Source: CAWANF01 sp963783355 (lineage in GTDB: Bacteria > Bacteroidota > Rhodothermia > Balneolales > DATFMH01). From it: 64,000 bases of DNA. Location of the stretch: positions 399,595 to 463,594 of the forward strand of contig CAWANF010000007.1 of assembly GCA_963783355.1 (NCBI GenBank), in the 5' to 3' direction. Under the pieces are notes generated by a model. That model was not told where the DNA came from, did not search any database, and saw only the letters and a program-made list of their open reading frames with translations. Positions 8,737-18,060 of this stretch are shown here, one piece after another. Position 1 is the stretch's first letter; the number at the start of each line of letters is the position of its first letter. Both the position numbers and the translations under genes were made by a program.

Positions 8737-11478
8737 CTATTTTTTTACTGTGTCCTTTTTTGCTGAAGGCTCAAAAATCTTTTTAAGTTGATTCATTTTT
8801 TGACCGAAAAGCGTCCAGTTTTCATCTTTTAATGCATTTTGGGCATCTTTCCATAATTGCTGGGCCTGGTTAAATTCCGGCGATAACAATTGTGTTCCAA
8901 CGGGACCCTGATTGGATATAGTCTTGGATTGGGGTTGTTCCGCTATGGGCGTACTTTTTCCAAAAACATCGTGTATGGCACCCTCCAGTGTCGGTTCCAT
9001 AGCAATATTATCACCATAAGCCACAATAACTCTTTGCAATTGGGGTATTTCCACACCCTCGGCAATCAAAAAGACCGGTTCCACATAGATGAAGGTGTTA
9101 TCGATTGGGATAACCATGAGATTTCCGCGAATTACTTTTGAACCTTTTTGATCCCATAATGACAATTGCTGAGAAATAAGAGTATTCTGATCAATTTGAG
9201 CTTCAATCTGGCTGGGCCCGTAAATTAATCGTTCTTTAGGCAACTGATATACGATGACATCACCGTAATCGGGGGCATCACACTTAGCAGCCATCCAGGC
9301 AATCATATTATCACGCTTACTGGGAGTAAACGGGCTGATCAGCATATACTGCAATTTATTTTCATTGGGCAGCTTTGCCAAAACATAATAAGGCTGCATT
9401 TCGATACTCAAACCTCCGTATTTCTCGGTCGGACGTGTCCACAAATCTTCATTATTATAGAAAACCTGTGGATTCGTCATGTGGTAGGTATCGTATTTCG
9501 CCATTTGAATCTTAAATATATACTCAGGATAGCGGATATGTTCCTTAAGTGATTCCGGCATCGCCGAAAATGGTTTGAAGACTTCGGGAAAAACGTTTTG
9601 ATAGACTTTAAGAACCGGGTCATTTTTATCGACCACATAAAAATTAACCGATCCGTTGAAAGCATCGATTACAACTTTCACCGAGTTACGAATATAATTA
9701 AACTCTCCCCGATACGATTCTGAGTATGGGAAATTACTTGATTCGGTATAAGCATCCTGTATCCAGTAAAGCTTTCCGTCTTTACTCAAAACGAGATAGG
9801 GATCGTTGTCATAATGAAGGAATGGTGCGATTTGCTCAACTCGTTGTTTCACCGAGCGAAATAACTGGATGCGGCTCTGCGGAGTAAGATAACCGGAAAG
9901 CAACAGGTTAATATCGCCTTTATACCATGCGAATAAGCTCCTGCGCCAGAATCCTTTTAAAGGAATACCACCCGTTCCGTTGTAATGAGTATAAACGTTA
10001 TTGCTTCCCTTGGGATAATCAAGTTCCTTAACATTGGTATTTACCACTTTGTAACCGGATTCTTTTTCACCGTAATAAAGCGCCGGCTGGGTAACATTGA
10101 GTCCTTCTTCGCCTTCCGGGGGTAAGTTTTTAATGACCAGCTTGGGAATTCCTTCACTGCCTTTTTCGGCTACAGGGCTCATTACCAATCCGTATCCATG
10201 CGTATATTGCAGGTGCTTATTGACCCACGTATCGGCTTTGGCAGGAAGGCTTTGGGCAAGCTCTCTTGCCGACAACATCATTTCCCGATACCCTTTATCG
10301 GTGTGATAGCGATCCACATCGACCGAGAAGAATTGATAATAAAGTCGAATTTCCTGCAATTGACGATAGGTTTGAATCAGCAGGCGGGGATCCCAGAGAC
10401 GAATATTATTTATCGTAGCCTGATTTTGTTCAACCTGCTTCATAGTCAGGCTGTCCCCGGCCGAATACTTCTTTTCTTTTATATCATTCAGCTTATATGC
10501 CAGTCGTGTTAACTCAATATTGTTCTTAAGGTAAGGCATTTGCAGCTTCAGCTCGTTCGGTTCCACATAATATTTTTGAACCAATGCGGGCAGTATAAAC
10601 TGTCCGACTGCAATGACTCCAATAAATACGACTGCCGTTGTAACTATCCGCTTCATCTGGTTGGTGAAACCCTGAAGCAATACAAGTATGATCAAAACGA
10701 GTGTTAAGACAATCAGTACCCAAAGCACTGGCAGGTTCACATGAACATCGGTGAAACCGGCTCCAAAAACAACGCTTCCCGGATTATATAATAATTCATA
10801 GCGATCCAGGTAAAAACCCCAGGAAAGAAAGAGCAGCCAAATCGAGACATTGATTGTCATGTGGCGGGTGATTGCTTTGGGAGAGGTGAATCCTGTATTT
10901 TTTTGATAACGTAATAGACCCAGGTAGAAATACCCAACAATGATAATGACCGAACTTATGAACGCCAGCGTGATCAAACCGTTTTGCATAAGTTCCAGGA
11001 ATGGCAGGCGAAACAGGTAAAAACCAATATCTTTATGAAAAATCGGATCTATTTGTCCAAAGGTCTGATGCCAGCCGAAACGGAAAAAAGTATCCCACTG
11101 ATAATAAAAAGCGAAAGCAAACAAAAATCCCAACGCAATAGCAAATAACCAGAGCAACAGGCCTAATGCTTTGTGAGCCATAGGAGAATTGAGATTCATT
11201 TGCAGCTTGGATAACGGGGTCGTGGTGAGATCCAGCTTATTCATATGCTTTGCCAGGATCCGGAGATTGATACCGAGGTATAGAACCGAAATGACAAAAG
11301 CACTAACCATCAGCCCGATTTGTGCAAATTTGATGGTCCAGAATACATCCTGATAGCCAAGTTGTTTGAGCCACATAAATTTTACAATCCAGTCGGTAAA
11401 ACCAAGACTGAAGATCAGCAAGATGAGAATGACGGCTAACCAGATTATTCGATAGGGAGACTTTTGTTTTTGTGCCAT
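8737..11478 (-). CDS. UPF0182 family large membrane protein
   Basis: 913 residues, the usual size for UPF0182 (PF03699). About seven transmembrane segments fill the first ~310 residues, beginning IIWLAVILILLIFSLGF. A large extracytoplasmic domain follows, with family-typical stretches such as NNIELTRLAYKLNDI, YNNEDLWTRPTEKYGG and LMVIPIDNTFIYVEPVFL. The last ~60 residues are a Gln/Lys-rich helical tail, also common in the family. The molecular role of UPF0182 proteins is unknown. It is transcribed alone and ends in its own terminator. Confidence 0.93.
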   Translation of the reverse strand: MAQKQKSPYRIIWLAVILILLIFSLGFTDWIVKFMWLKQLGYQDVFWTIKFAQIGLMVSAFVISVLYLGINLRILAKHMNKLDLTTTPLSKLQMNLNSPMAHKALGLLLWLFAIALGFLFAFAFYYQWDTFFRFGWHQTFGQIDPIFHKDIGFYLFRLPFLELMQNGLITLAFISSVIIIVGYFYLGLLRYQKNTGFTSPKAITRHMTINVSIWLLFLSWGFYLDRYELLYNPGSVVFGAGFTDVHVNLPVLWVLIVLTLVLIILVLLQGFTNQMKRIVTTAVVFIGVIAVGQFILPALVQKYYVEPNELKLQMPYLKNNIELTRLAYKLNDIKEKKYSAGDSLTMKQVEQNQATINNIRLWDPRLLIQTYRQLQEIRLYYQFFSVDVDRYHTDKGYREMMLSARELAQSLPAKADTWVNKHLQYTHGYGLVMSPVAEKGSEGIPKLVIKNLPPEGEEGLNVTQPALYYGEKESGYKVVNTNVKELDYPKGSNNVYTHYNGTGGIPLKGFWRRSLFAWYKGDINLLLSGYLTPQSRIQLFRSVKQRVEQIAPFLHYDNDPYLVLSKDGKLYWIQDAYTESSNFPYSESYRGEFNYIRNSVKVVIDAFNGSVNFYVVDKNDPVLKVYQNVFPEVFKPFSAMPESLKEHIRYPEYIFKIQMAKYDTYHMTNPQVFYNNEDLWTRPTEKYGGLSIEMQPYYVLAKLPNENKLQYMLISPFTPSKRDNMIAWMAAKCDAPDYGDVIVYQLPKERLIYGPSQIEAQIDQNTLISQQLSLWDQKGSKVIRGNLMVIPIDNTFIYVEPVFLIAEGVEIPQLQRVIVAYGDNIAMEPTLEGAIHDVFGKSTPIAEQPQSKTISNQGPVGTQLLSPEFNQAQQLWKDAQNALKDENWTLFGQKMNQLKKIFEPSAKKDTVKK

Positions 11479-11783
11479 TACGTTATAAGGCCTGATTAAT
11501 ATTGGCTAAATTTTTTATTGGTTAATAATAGGGGTTTAATGTTGGGAAGTAAACGGATTTTTTTAAAGGCTTCTACGCGACAATACGGTAAAATGTTTTA
11601 AAAATAATCTTCAATAACATATTTAATGACCAATTCAGATAAATATCCTTCCCATTATTTCTGGCTATCCGGAATATTATGAAATGCAGTGTTCCGGGAA
11701 TTTGTTATACTTTATAAATACATGAGAGAAAAGGTTTAAATAACCTGAAACCAAATTTTGCACCCACATCTGAACATTATTTT
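11479..11783. promoter_or_regulatory. Divergent intergenic region
   Basis: This 305-bp AT-rich gap lies between the divergent UPF0182 and CoA-binding genes and must hold both promoters. Only a small hairpin (AGGTT-TAAAT-AACCT, 11732-11746) is visible just upstream of the CoA-binding gene. Confidence 0.3.
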
Positions 11784-12197
11784 ATGAACACAAAAGAGAT
11801 TCTTGAAAAAGCTAACGTTATCGCCGTTGTCGGGTGTTCCGGAAATCCGGATCGGGACAGTTATAAAGTGCCGGCTTACCTGCAGAAAAAAGGCTATACC
11901 ATCATCCCGGTGAATCCGAATTACGATTCTATTCTCGGAGAAAAATGTTACCCTAATCTCAATGCCATACCTTTATCCATCCAAATAGACATCGTCGATA
12001 TTTTCCGAAAACCGGAAGCAACTCTTGGTGTTGTGAATGATGTCCTCACCCGTGCTTCTAAAACAGGACGAATGCCCATTGTATGGACCCAATTCAACGT
12101 TTCTTCCGATGAGGCCAAAGAAGTGGCGAAACATGCCGGACTTCGATATGTTGAAAATCGTTGCATGAAAGTAGAGTACAGCAGGGCTTTTGAATAA
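11784..12197 (+). CDS. CoA-binding domain protein (YccU-like)
   Basis: 137 residues. The N-terminal VIAVVGCSGNPDRDSYKVPAYLQKKG and IIPVNPNYDSILGEKCYPNL follow the CoA-binding fold of succinyl-CoA ligase alpha subunits and stand-alone YccU proteins (PF13380). The later VDIVDIFRKPEATLGVV and the conserved Cys in VENRCMKVEYSR near the C-terminus are also family-typical. The product is a small cytoplasmic protein of unknown process. It appears monocistronic. Confidence 0.88.
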   Translation: MNTKEILEKANVIAVVGCSGNPDRDSYKVPAYLQKKGYTIIPVNPNYDSILGEKCYPNLNAIPLSIQIDIVDIFRKPEATLGVVNDVLTRASKTGRMPIVWTQFNVSSDEAKEVAKHAGLRYVENRCMKVEYSRAFE

Positions 12198-12521
12198 TTA
12201 TTCTCGTTTCTAATTACCAGAAATATTAAGAAGATCGCATCGCAACTTACTCTGTCCAAACGTACCCGAAAATACCCTGGGAATCCTTTTATAAGGATCT
12301 GGCACAGGCTCTTAAGAAGTAGTTGAAAATTATCATTTTGATTTGCATATTGGGCTGCAACTTATATAAACATGTTTGGTCATCAAGTCAGAGAATCTGT
12401 AAATTTGATAAAAAAGTGCGAATTCATCCTATAATAATGCCCTTTTCATGTCGTTTAATTTCCTGAGAATACGTAAAAAAAAAGAGTTGTGAGAAGTTTC
12501 CCGATTTTAATAACCTTTTTA
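12198..12521. other. Gene-free stretch
   Basis: I find no gene-like frame on either strand and no obvious repeat. Confidence 0.3.
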
Positions 12522-12570
12522 AACAGCCTGTACATTAAAAAAACATAATGTACCCCTCTATTAGGCTGTT
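12522..12570. other. Nested two-arm inverted repeat (structured element)
   Basis: Outer arms AACAGCCT (12522-12529) and AGGCTGTT (12563-12570) enclose inner arms GTACATT (12530-12536) and AATGTAC (12547-12553). The arms are directly stacked on the 5' side, giving a long stem with a 9-nt bulge on the 3' side. It could be a folded RNA, an attenuator or a small mobile-element relic. It sits immediately before the terminator-like hairpin at 12573. Confidence 0.4.
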
Positions 12571-12572
12571 CT

Positions 12573-12605
12573 GAGCCGGATTTCTTGGAATCCGGCTCTC
12601 CTTTA
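12573..12605 (+). terminator. GC-rich hairpin, probable terminator
   Basis: GAGCCGGATT and AATCCGGCTC form a 10-bp stem with a 6-nt loop, followed by TCCTTTAT. It lies between the convergent CoA-binding and YhdH genes and may serve the plus strand or a small RNA starting near 12522. Confidence 0.55.
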
Positions 12606-12679
12606 TAACCATTATCCTATTATTTTGTCCGCGGTAATCAGCAAAATCCGCATGTTCAGCGTTCCATTTATTAATGGAG

Positions 12680-13684
12680 TTAGTCTGATTTTAAATTGAC
12701 AAGCACACGACCTTTTTGGCCACCTTTTAGAATCATGTCTATTTCAGGATCCAGCTCTCCCAGTTTGCATTCATGGATAATCGATTCCAGTTTTCTGAGC
12801 TTCCATTCTCCGGCCAAAAGATTCCAGATTTTCTCCCTTATTGACTTCGGACAATTTCCGGAGTCAATTCCCAAAAGACTTACTCCCCTCAGGATGAATG
12901 GATACACATTCGTGTGTAATTCGTACGATGCAGCATTTCCACAGGCGGCGACACTTCCCCATAATTTTGTAGAATGAAGCACTGTCGCCAACGTATTGCC
13001 GCCAACCGTATCAATTCCACCGGCCCACCTGCTTTTGAGTAATAATCGTCCGGTTTGATCATTTAACTCATCTCTGTGAATAACTTCCTGTGCGCCAATA
13101 GATGTTAAATATTCTTTTTCATTGGTTTTTCCTGTTGCAGCAACAGCTGAAAATCCATTCCGGGCTAATAGTGCAAGTGCAATACTCCCGACACCACCGG
13201 AAGCGCCGGTCACTACGACTTCGCCATTTTCGGGTTTGAGTCCGTTTTGCATCAATCTATATAAAGCGAGTGCGGCTGTAAACCCGGCTGTTCCATACAT
13301 CATCGATTCCCGCAATGTCATGTTTACCGGCAATTTGACAACCCAGGCAGACGGTACACGAATGAACTGACCGAATCCGCCGTCAGTATTCATGCCGAGA
13401 TCATAGCCGGTCACCAGAACGTTATCACCGGGTTTAAAATCCGGATTTTCACTTAACTCAACCACACCGGCCGCGTCAATTCCCGGCGTATGCGGATAGT
13501 TTTTGGTAACGCCTTTATTCCCGGCCGCAGAGAGCGCATCTTTGTAATTCAGGGATGAGTAGGATACCCGAATCAGAACGTCGCCTTCCGGTAAATCCGA
13601 TATGTTCTTTTTTTTAATTGTTCTTTTATACGTTCCATCGGCCATTTCTTCCACGACCAATGCCCAAAATGTCTGCTTATTCAT
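12680..13684 (-). CDS. AcuI/YhdH-type quinone oxidoreductase (acrylyl-CoA reductase family)
   Basis: 334 residues, the normal size for the family. YSSLNYKDALSAAGNKGVTKNYPHTPGIDAAGVV in the catalytic domain and the NADPH-binding VTGASGGVGSIALALLARNG (about residues 155-175) are diagnostic of the YhdH/AcuI branch of medium-chain dehydrogenases. The family lacks the structural zinc of alcohol dehydrogenases and reduces acryloyl-CoA or similar enones with NADPH. Cytoplasmic. The gene appears to stand alone, so the physiological substrate is open. Confidence 0.9.
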   Translation of the reverse strand: MNKQTFWALVVEEMADGTYKRTIKKKNISDLPEGDVLIRVSYSSLNYKDALSAAGNKGVTKNYPHTPGIDAAGVVELSENPDFKPGDNVLVTGYDLGMNTDGGFGQFIRVPSAWVVKLPVNMTLRESMMYGTAGFTAALALYRLMQNGLKPENGEVVVTGASGGVGSIALALLARNGFSAVAATGKTNEKEYLTSIGAQEVIHRDELNDQTGRLLLKSRWAGGIDTVGGNTLATVLHSTKLWGSVAACGNAASYELHTNVYPFILRGVSLLGIDSGNCPKSIREKIWNLLAGEWKLRKLESIIHECKLGELDPEIDMILKGGQKGRVLVNLKSD

Positions 13685-14008
13685 ATTCTAAGTTCGAAGA
13701 TTTTATTTCATTAGAATTATGGGATATTTCAATGTACTAAAAATATGAAATGAATGAGCTCTTAGATCCTGAACTGCTGTTCCGGACCAAGCTTCAGAAT
13801 ATTTAAATTACAGATGCTATTTCCAGTATCCATAGCTATTTTTAAAGGAAACTTATAAGACGGAGATATACCGTCAAAAGTTCGGAGGAGGTAACGATCA
13901 GCTGATTACATCTTTTAAATTTTAAATGATGTATTGATCGTTACAATTATTGAGACAACTATTTTAAATAACCTATTCTTATTTCAAGAAATAATCGGTA
14001 ATCCCACC
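13685..14008. promoter_or_regulatory. Divergent intergenic region with a long interrupted palindrome
   Basis: GTAACGATCA (13891-13900) and TACATC (13907-13912) are mirrored by GATGTA (13928-13933) and TGATCGTTAC (13935-13944) around an AT-rich centre. The structure begins right after GGAGGAG and ends 65 bp before the acetyltransferase start. It could act as an operator or as a hairpin in the 5' leader. A smaller GACGG/CCGTC hairpin precedes it at 13859-13875. Confidence 0.45.
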
Positions 14009-14608
14009 ATGTTGAAAACGGAATTTTCTTATCAGCTTAATGACGGTACCCCGGTGAAAATCCGTACCGTCAGAAAAGAGGATAAAGATCTATTAAAACA
14101 TGGTTTCGGATTATTATCTGAACATGCGCGATATCTGCGTTTTTGTAATAATATTCCATCATTGAGCGAGAAGGACTGGGATTACCTGACGGATGTTGAT
14201 CAGGTCAAACATGTAGCCTGGGGTGTATTTGACTTAACTTCCGACCAAAGTTTCGGAATCGGAATTGGCCGGTATATTCATTCCGACGAACCGGGAACAG
14301 CCGAATTAGCCATTACTATTTTGGATGCCTATCAAAAACGCGGCCTTGGAACCCTCTTGCTTGGCTTGCTTTATTTGATGGCCCGGAAAAATGGCATCAA
14401 TAAATTTTGCATGTACCTCCATGCCGAAAACATAACCCTGCTTCGCAAACTTTTTCCCCTGGGATTGAAGACTGTTTTTTCAGATGGATTGTTTCATGCG
14501 GAAGTACCGGTACTGCACAACCTGGATGACCTCGGTTACTCCAGTGTTGATCCATGGTTTTTACAGCTTTTAAAAGAATTAGAAAAAATTATTCGTGCAA
14601 AACAGTAA
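14009..14608 (+). CDS. GNAT-family N-acetyltransferase
   Basis: 199 residues from the chosen ATG. An in-frame start 25 codons earlier overlaps the end of the palindromic leader and gives a poor N-terminus. The body has the GNAT order: VKIRTVRKEDKDLLKHGF, then a beta-4 strand with GTAELAITILDAYQKRGLGTLLLGLL. The last part holds the acetyl-CoA pyrophosphate loop (Q-x-x-G-L-G-T). It resembles the small stand-alone GNAT domains related to protein lysine acetyltransferases. Cytoplasmic; target unknown. Confidence 0.8.
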   Translation: MLKTEFSYQLNDGTPVKIRTVRKEDKDLLKHGFGLLSEHARYLRFCNNIPSLSEKDWDYLTDVDQVKHVAWGVFDLTSDQSFGIGIGRYIHSDEPGTAELAITILDAYQKRGLGTLLLGLLYLMARKNGINKFCMYLHAENITLLRKLFPLGLKTVFSDGLFHAEVPVLHNLDDLGYSSVDPWFLQLLKELEKIIRAKQ

Positions 14609-14654
14609 GGCCTGAACCGGATTTTTTGACGAATATGAAATACGAAACAATATG

Positions 14655-14861
14655 CTATTTGCGGCTTCGGATAATCGGTAATTTTTCGCCCGGATATAAT
14701 CTTTGATACGTACTTTTGCAATGTCCACAAATACGATGCTTGACCGGGACAAAATCGTACTCATCATGTTCCCCATTGTACAGACTACATAGCGTTGATG
14801 AATTTTCTCCCTGAATATGTACGATTTTCTTATTACTCGCTTTAAACTTGATATACTTCAT
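14655..14861 (-). CDS. Small hypothetical protein with His/Cys cluster
   Basis: 68 residues starting MKYIKFKASNKK; a longer start exists, but AAGGAGAG lies upstream of this ATG. The protein carries VHIQ, an LC pair and then HRICGHCKSTYQ, so one His and three Cys (His at about residue 16, Cys about 25, 46 and 49) could bind a metal. Similar small proteins with an H...C...CxxC layout exist in several phyla without known function. It is convergent with the GNAT gene. I cannot assign a function. Confidence 0.55.
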   Translation of the reverse strand: MKYIKFKASNKKIVHIQGENSSTLCSLYNGEHDEYDFVPVKHRICGHCKSTYQRLYPGEKLPIIRSRK

Positions 14862-15188
14862 ATCTTTGTTTCTCTCCTTCTCTTGATGATGACACTGCAA
14901 TGCTTATAAATATAAACTGACGAATTGACGGGTAATCAGTTATAATTCACATAGCAATTTTAATTAACGTCCCTCAAAATTTATTGATGTCGTAGTTGGC
15001 TTTAAAGGCTTGATGTATAACCTATTACCAAAACTCTCCTATACCATTCATACGAAACTCTCTCCGCCGGTAATATAAGAAACCCTGTTTTAAAATCGAC
15101 AGTAAGTTTAGATTAAAATTACACTATCAGAAATTTTTAAAGTTCATAATGTAACGATTTCATCACTGGCTCGTCTACATTGATAGAA
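14862..15188. promoter_or_regulatory. Upstream region of the sigma-factor operon
   Basis: No gene-like frame. An imperfect inverted repeat (TATAAACTGA ... TCAGTTATA) lies near 14908-14942 and probably serves the divergent small gene. The promoter of the sigma operon must lie in the 3' half but I cannot point to it with confidence. Confidence 0.3.
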
Positions 15189-15713
15189 ATGACGAAAGAA
15201 CAGTTTAAATATCAGGTTATACCGGTTAAAGACAAGCTTTTCAGGCTGGCTTTAATGATGCTGAAAGACCGACAGGAAGCGGAAGATACTCTCCAGGATG
15301 TTTTCCTTAAACTCTGGTCGATCCGGCAGAAATTAGTTGGATATAACAGCATAGAAGCGCTGGCGATGACCATCACAAAAAATCTTTGTCTCGACAAACT
15401 GAAATCGTATGCGCATCGAAATAAATCGTCGAAAGATGTTCATCAGATGGAAATCAACTCCCGGACAATGACTCCCGATAAGGAAGCAGAATTATCAGAT
15501 AGTATGAGCCTGCTGCGAAAGATCATCGACTCCTTGCCGGAACAACAAAAATTGGTTCTTCATCTGCGTGATGTGGAACATTATACTACCGAAGAAATTA
15601 CAAAGCTAACCGGATTAAATGACGGAACCATCCGGGTAACTCTTTCAAGAGCAAGAAAAACCGTCAGAGAAGAACTAAGCAGGATCCAGGATTATGACCG
15701 CAAAAGAGATTGA
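15189..15713 (+). CDS. ECF-type RNA polymerase sigma factor
   Basis: 174 residues. Region 2 is evident in LALMMLKDRQEAEDTLQDVFLKLW, and region 4 in SLPEQQKLVLHLRDVEHYTTEEI followed by the helix-turn-helix GLNDGTIRVTLSRARKTVREEL. An in-frame TTG sits 9 bp upstream of the chosen ATG. The gene overlaps the next by 20 bp, the usual arrangement with a cognate anti-sigma factor. It most closely fits the Bacteroidota-like ECF groups. Likely targets include its own operon (inference). Confidence 0.92.
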   Translation: MTKEQFKYQVIPVKDKLFRLALMMLKDRQEAEDTLQDVFLKLWSIRQKLVGYNSIEALAMTITKNLCLDKLKSYAHRNKSSKDVHQMEINSRTMTPDKEAELSDSMSLLRKIIDSLPEQQKLVLHLRDVEHYTTEEITKLTGLNDGTIRVTLSRARKTVREELSRIQDYDRKRD

Positions 15714-16458
15714 ACAATTACTGAATAAATATTTCGACGGAGAAACGTCGGTAGAAGACGAAAAACAGCTTCGGGATTTTTTCCTGAATGACGAAGTACC
15801 GGAGCATTTAAAGAAATTCGCTGATTTATTCCGCTACTTCGAACAGGCAGGCCACGACGAAATTTCGGTGGAAGCTCTGATAGAACAGATACCGGACGAT
15901 ACGGCCGTTTCTTCGAAAAAACCCGGAAGAGTGATTTATTGGGTTACCCGTGTTGCCGCTGTATTTATCATTTTGATCGTTGGTTTTGCAACCGGCATTA
16001 TATATCAGCAAAAAGCTCTTAGAATAACCAACAACGACATTTCATCACCGTCAAAAAACGGAATATCGGTTCGGGATGCCTCCTGGTATAACGACATTCA
16101 AAAAGCCTCTTCCAGCGAGCAAATTCAGCTGATCTCGCAGGCTGAAAGGGATCCAAAAGCCGGCGATTTAATCATTCAAACACTGATAACAACGCTCAAC
16201 ACCGCCGACAATGTGAATGTCCGGATGTCTGCCGCCGAGGCCCTTTACAAAATGAGAGATAATCCTGTTGCGAGAAGGGCATTAATACGGTCACTTCCCG
16301 GGCAGAGCGATCCGAATGTTCAAATTACATTAATCGACTTGTTAGTACGCATGAATGCAAAGCAGGCCGTACATCCAATGCAGGTTATGCTGATGAATAA
16401 AAACCTGGATAACGTAGTGCGTAACAAACTGGAAGAAGGTATCGGAATTTTAAGCTGA
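15694..16458 (+). CDS. Membrane anti-sigma factor with HEAT-like C-terminus
   Basis: 254 residues. The N-terminal ~70 residues (EIEQLLNKYFDGETSVEDEKQLRDFF) resemble anti-sigma domains that clamp ECF factors, without the HxxxCxxC zinc motif. One transmembrane helix (VAAVFIILIVGFATGIIY, about residues 87-105) follows. The outer part contains HEAT-like repeats (NVNVRMSAAEALYKMRDNPVARRAL, then DPNVQITLIDLLVRMNAKQAVHPM). It overlaps the sigma gene by 20 bp. Function: holds the sigma factor at the inner membrane; the HEAT part may sense an envelope signal (inference). Confidence 0.8.
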   Translation: MTAKEIEQLLNKYFDGETSVEDEKQLRDFFLNDEVPEHLKKFADLFRYFEQAGHDEISVEALIEQIPDDTAVSSKKPGRVIYWVTRVAAVFIILIVGFATGIIYQQKALRITNNDISSPSKNGISVRDASWYNDIQKASSSEQIQLISQAERDPKAGDLIIQTLITTLNTADNVNVRMSAAEALYKMRDNPVARRALIRSLPGQSDPNVQITLIDLLVRMNAKQAVHPMQVMLMNKNLDNVVRNKLEEGIGILS

Positions 16459-16508
16459 TTCTATCGTCATTTCGAAGAAATTACATCATAAACTTTATGG
16501 AAATCATC

Positions 16509-17282
16509 ATGAAAAAGTACGGAGTTTTATTTTTAATCCTGTTTGGCCTGGCAACATTGACGAAAGCACAGGAATTCAAAAAAAAGCTGGCCAATTCGTC
16601 CAATCAGAAGGTTGTCGTTACCATCTCCCGCAGCGAATTCAAAATCATAGGGTATAATGGTAATGAAATAGCCATAACGGCCAGTGATTACAAGAAACCA
16701 CCGGCACGGGCCAAAGGGCTGCATGCCTTATATAATTCCTCTGTCGATAATACCGGCATCGGTTTGTCCGTGACGGGAAATGGCAATGAAATAGATATTA
16801 CTAAAGCCTCAGGTGCAAGTGCCAAATATGTAATCAAGGTCCCGGATAAAGTGTGGTTGGTTGTTAACCAGGCTAATTGGGGAGACAGCGACATCGACAT
16901 ATCCAATGTATCGGGAGAAATTGACGTGCGGGCCAAAGATGCCGACGTGAAACTAGCCAACGTTTCCGGACCGGTTATCGCGAACAGTGTCAGCGGAGAT
17001 ATCACTGTCGTCACAAAGAACCTCAATCAATCCAAACCTACCGCTATAACCAGCGTTAGCGGAGTCATCGACTTGACTTTGCCTGCCGGTACGAAAGCCA
17101 ACTTCAACATGCGGTCTATCACCGGGGAGATTTATACCGATTTCAATATGGATATGAAGAATAAAGAAAAAAACATGCACCAGATTGGCGGAAACCTGAT
17201 TGAGAGCAGCATTAACGGAGGCGGTGTGGCAATAAACCTGAAAACGGTGAGCAGTAATATCTATGTTCGCAAACCGAAATAA
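16509..17282 (+). CDS. Secreted DUF4097-like beta-helix protein
   Basis: 257 residues from the second in-frame ATG, which begins a good signal peptide (KKYGVLFLILFGLATLTKA, cleavage near AQ). The mature part shows short repeating strands typical of DUF4097/DUF4098 putative adhesins: DIDISNVSGEIDVRAKDADV, then KLANVSGPVIANSVSGDITV and SVSGVIDLTLPAG. It is the third gene of the sigma/anti-sigma operon and is likely an envelope protein under its control. No enzyme motif is visible. Confidence 0.78.
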   Translation: MKKYGVLFLILFGLATLTKAQEFKKKLANSSNQKVVVTISRSEFKIIGYNGNEIAITASDYKKPPARAKGLHALYNSSVDNTGIGLSVTGNGNEIDITKASGASAKYVIKVPDKVWLVVNQANWGDSDIDISNVSGEIDVRAKDADVKLANVSGPVIANSVSGDITVVTKNLNQSKPTAITSVSGVIDLTLPAGTKANFNMRSITGEIYTDFNMDMKNKEKNMHQIGGNLIESSINGGGVAINLKTVSSNIYVRKPK

Positions 17283-17328
17283 ACCAAATCTATTCATCAT
17301 CACAATTCTCTGAAAATCCATTACTATC

Positions 17329-18018
17329 ATGAAAAAAATCATTGTTATGCTTCTGCTTTGGACAGCATACTCGGGGGAAGTATGTTTAGCACAAAAGATT
17401 ATCAAGAAAAGCTTTCCATATCATAAAGGAATGCAGGTTACCATGAACCTGAAATTCGGCGATACAGTCCGGGTTCATGCGTGGAATAAACCGGAAATCT
17501 ACCTGAAGGCATCCGTTGAAATCAACAAGAACAAATTGAACGATGCGCTGGTAATGAAAACCGATCAAACCGGTCAGACGTTGAATGTTTCAACGGATTT
17601 TGATAAGCAGATGATAAAGAATGCCGACTGCGATGACTGTTCTGGAAACAGTACTATTCATACTCACGGATCCGTGATTTGCAGCCATATTTATTATGAT
17701 ATTTACGCACCTGCCGGTACCGATTTAAAACTCAAAAGCATTTCCGCCAATATGATAATTCGTAATATGACCGGTCCTGTTTATGCCAAAACCATCAGTG
17801 GATTTGTTGATATGAACTGGCCAAAAGAAAAGGGAGCGGATCTCTACCTGAAATCCATTTCCGGCGAATTGTACAGCAATCTCAATATTCAGTTTTCAAA
17901 CCACAAAAAAACGGTCCCGTTGGTTGGATATCAATTAGATGGAACAATACATTCCGGCGGGCCGGTGATTCACCTGGAATCAATTAGCAATAACATTTAT
18001 TTAAGAAGCCTGAACTAA
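17329..18018 (+). CDS. Second secreted DUF4097-like protein
   Basis: 229 residues with a signal peptide (KKIIVMLLLWTAYSGEVCLA, then Q). The repeated strand phrases LKSISANMIIRNMTGPVYAK and TISGFVDMNWP match the neighbouring gene, so the two are tandem paralogues. A CDDC motif near residue 103 could form a disulfide. It ends the operon, followed by a strong bidirectional terminator. Probably envelope-located; function unknown. Confidence 0.75.
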   Translation: MKKIIVMLLLWTAYSGEVCLAQKIIKKSFPYHKGMQVTMNLKFGDTVRVHAWNKPEIYLKASVEINKNKLNDALVMKTDQTGQTLNVSTDFDKQMIKNADCDDCSGNSTIHTHGSVICSHIYYDIYAPAGTDLKLKSISANMIIRNMTGPVYAKTISGFVDMNWPKEKGADLYLKSISGELYSNLNIQFSNHKKTVPLVGYQLDGTIHSGGPVIHLESISNNIYLRSLN

Positions 18019-18060
18019 AATATCCAGTCGAATTCTTCGCTAGAATCTTCTTTCAAATTT

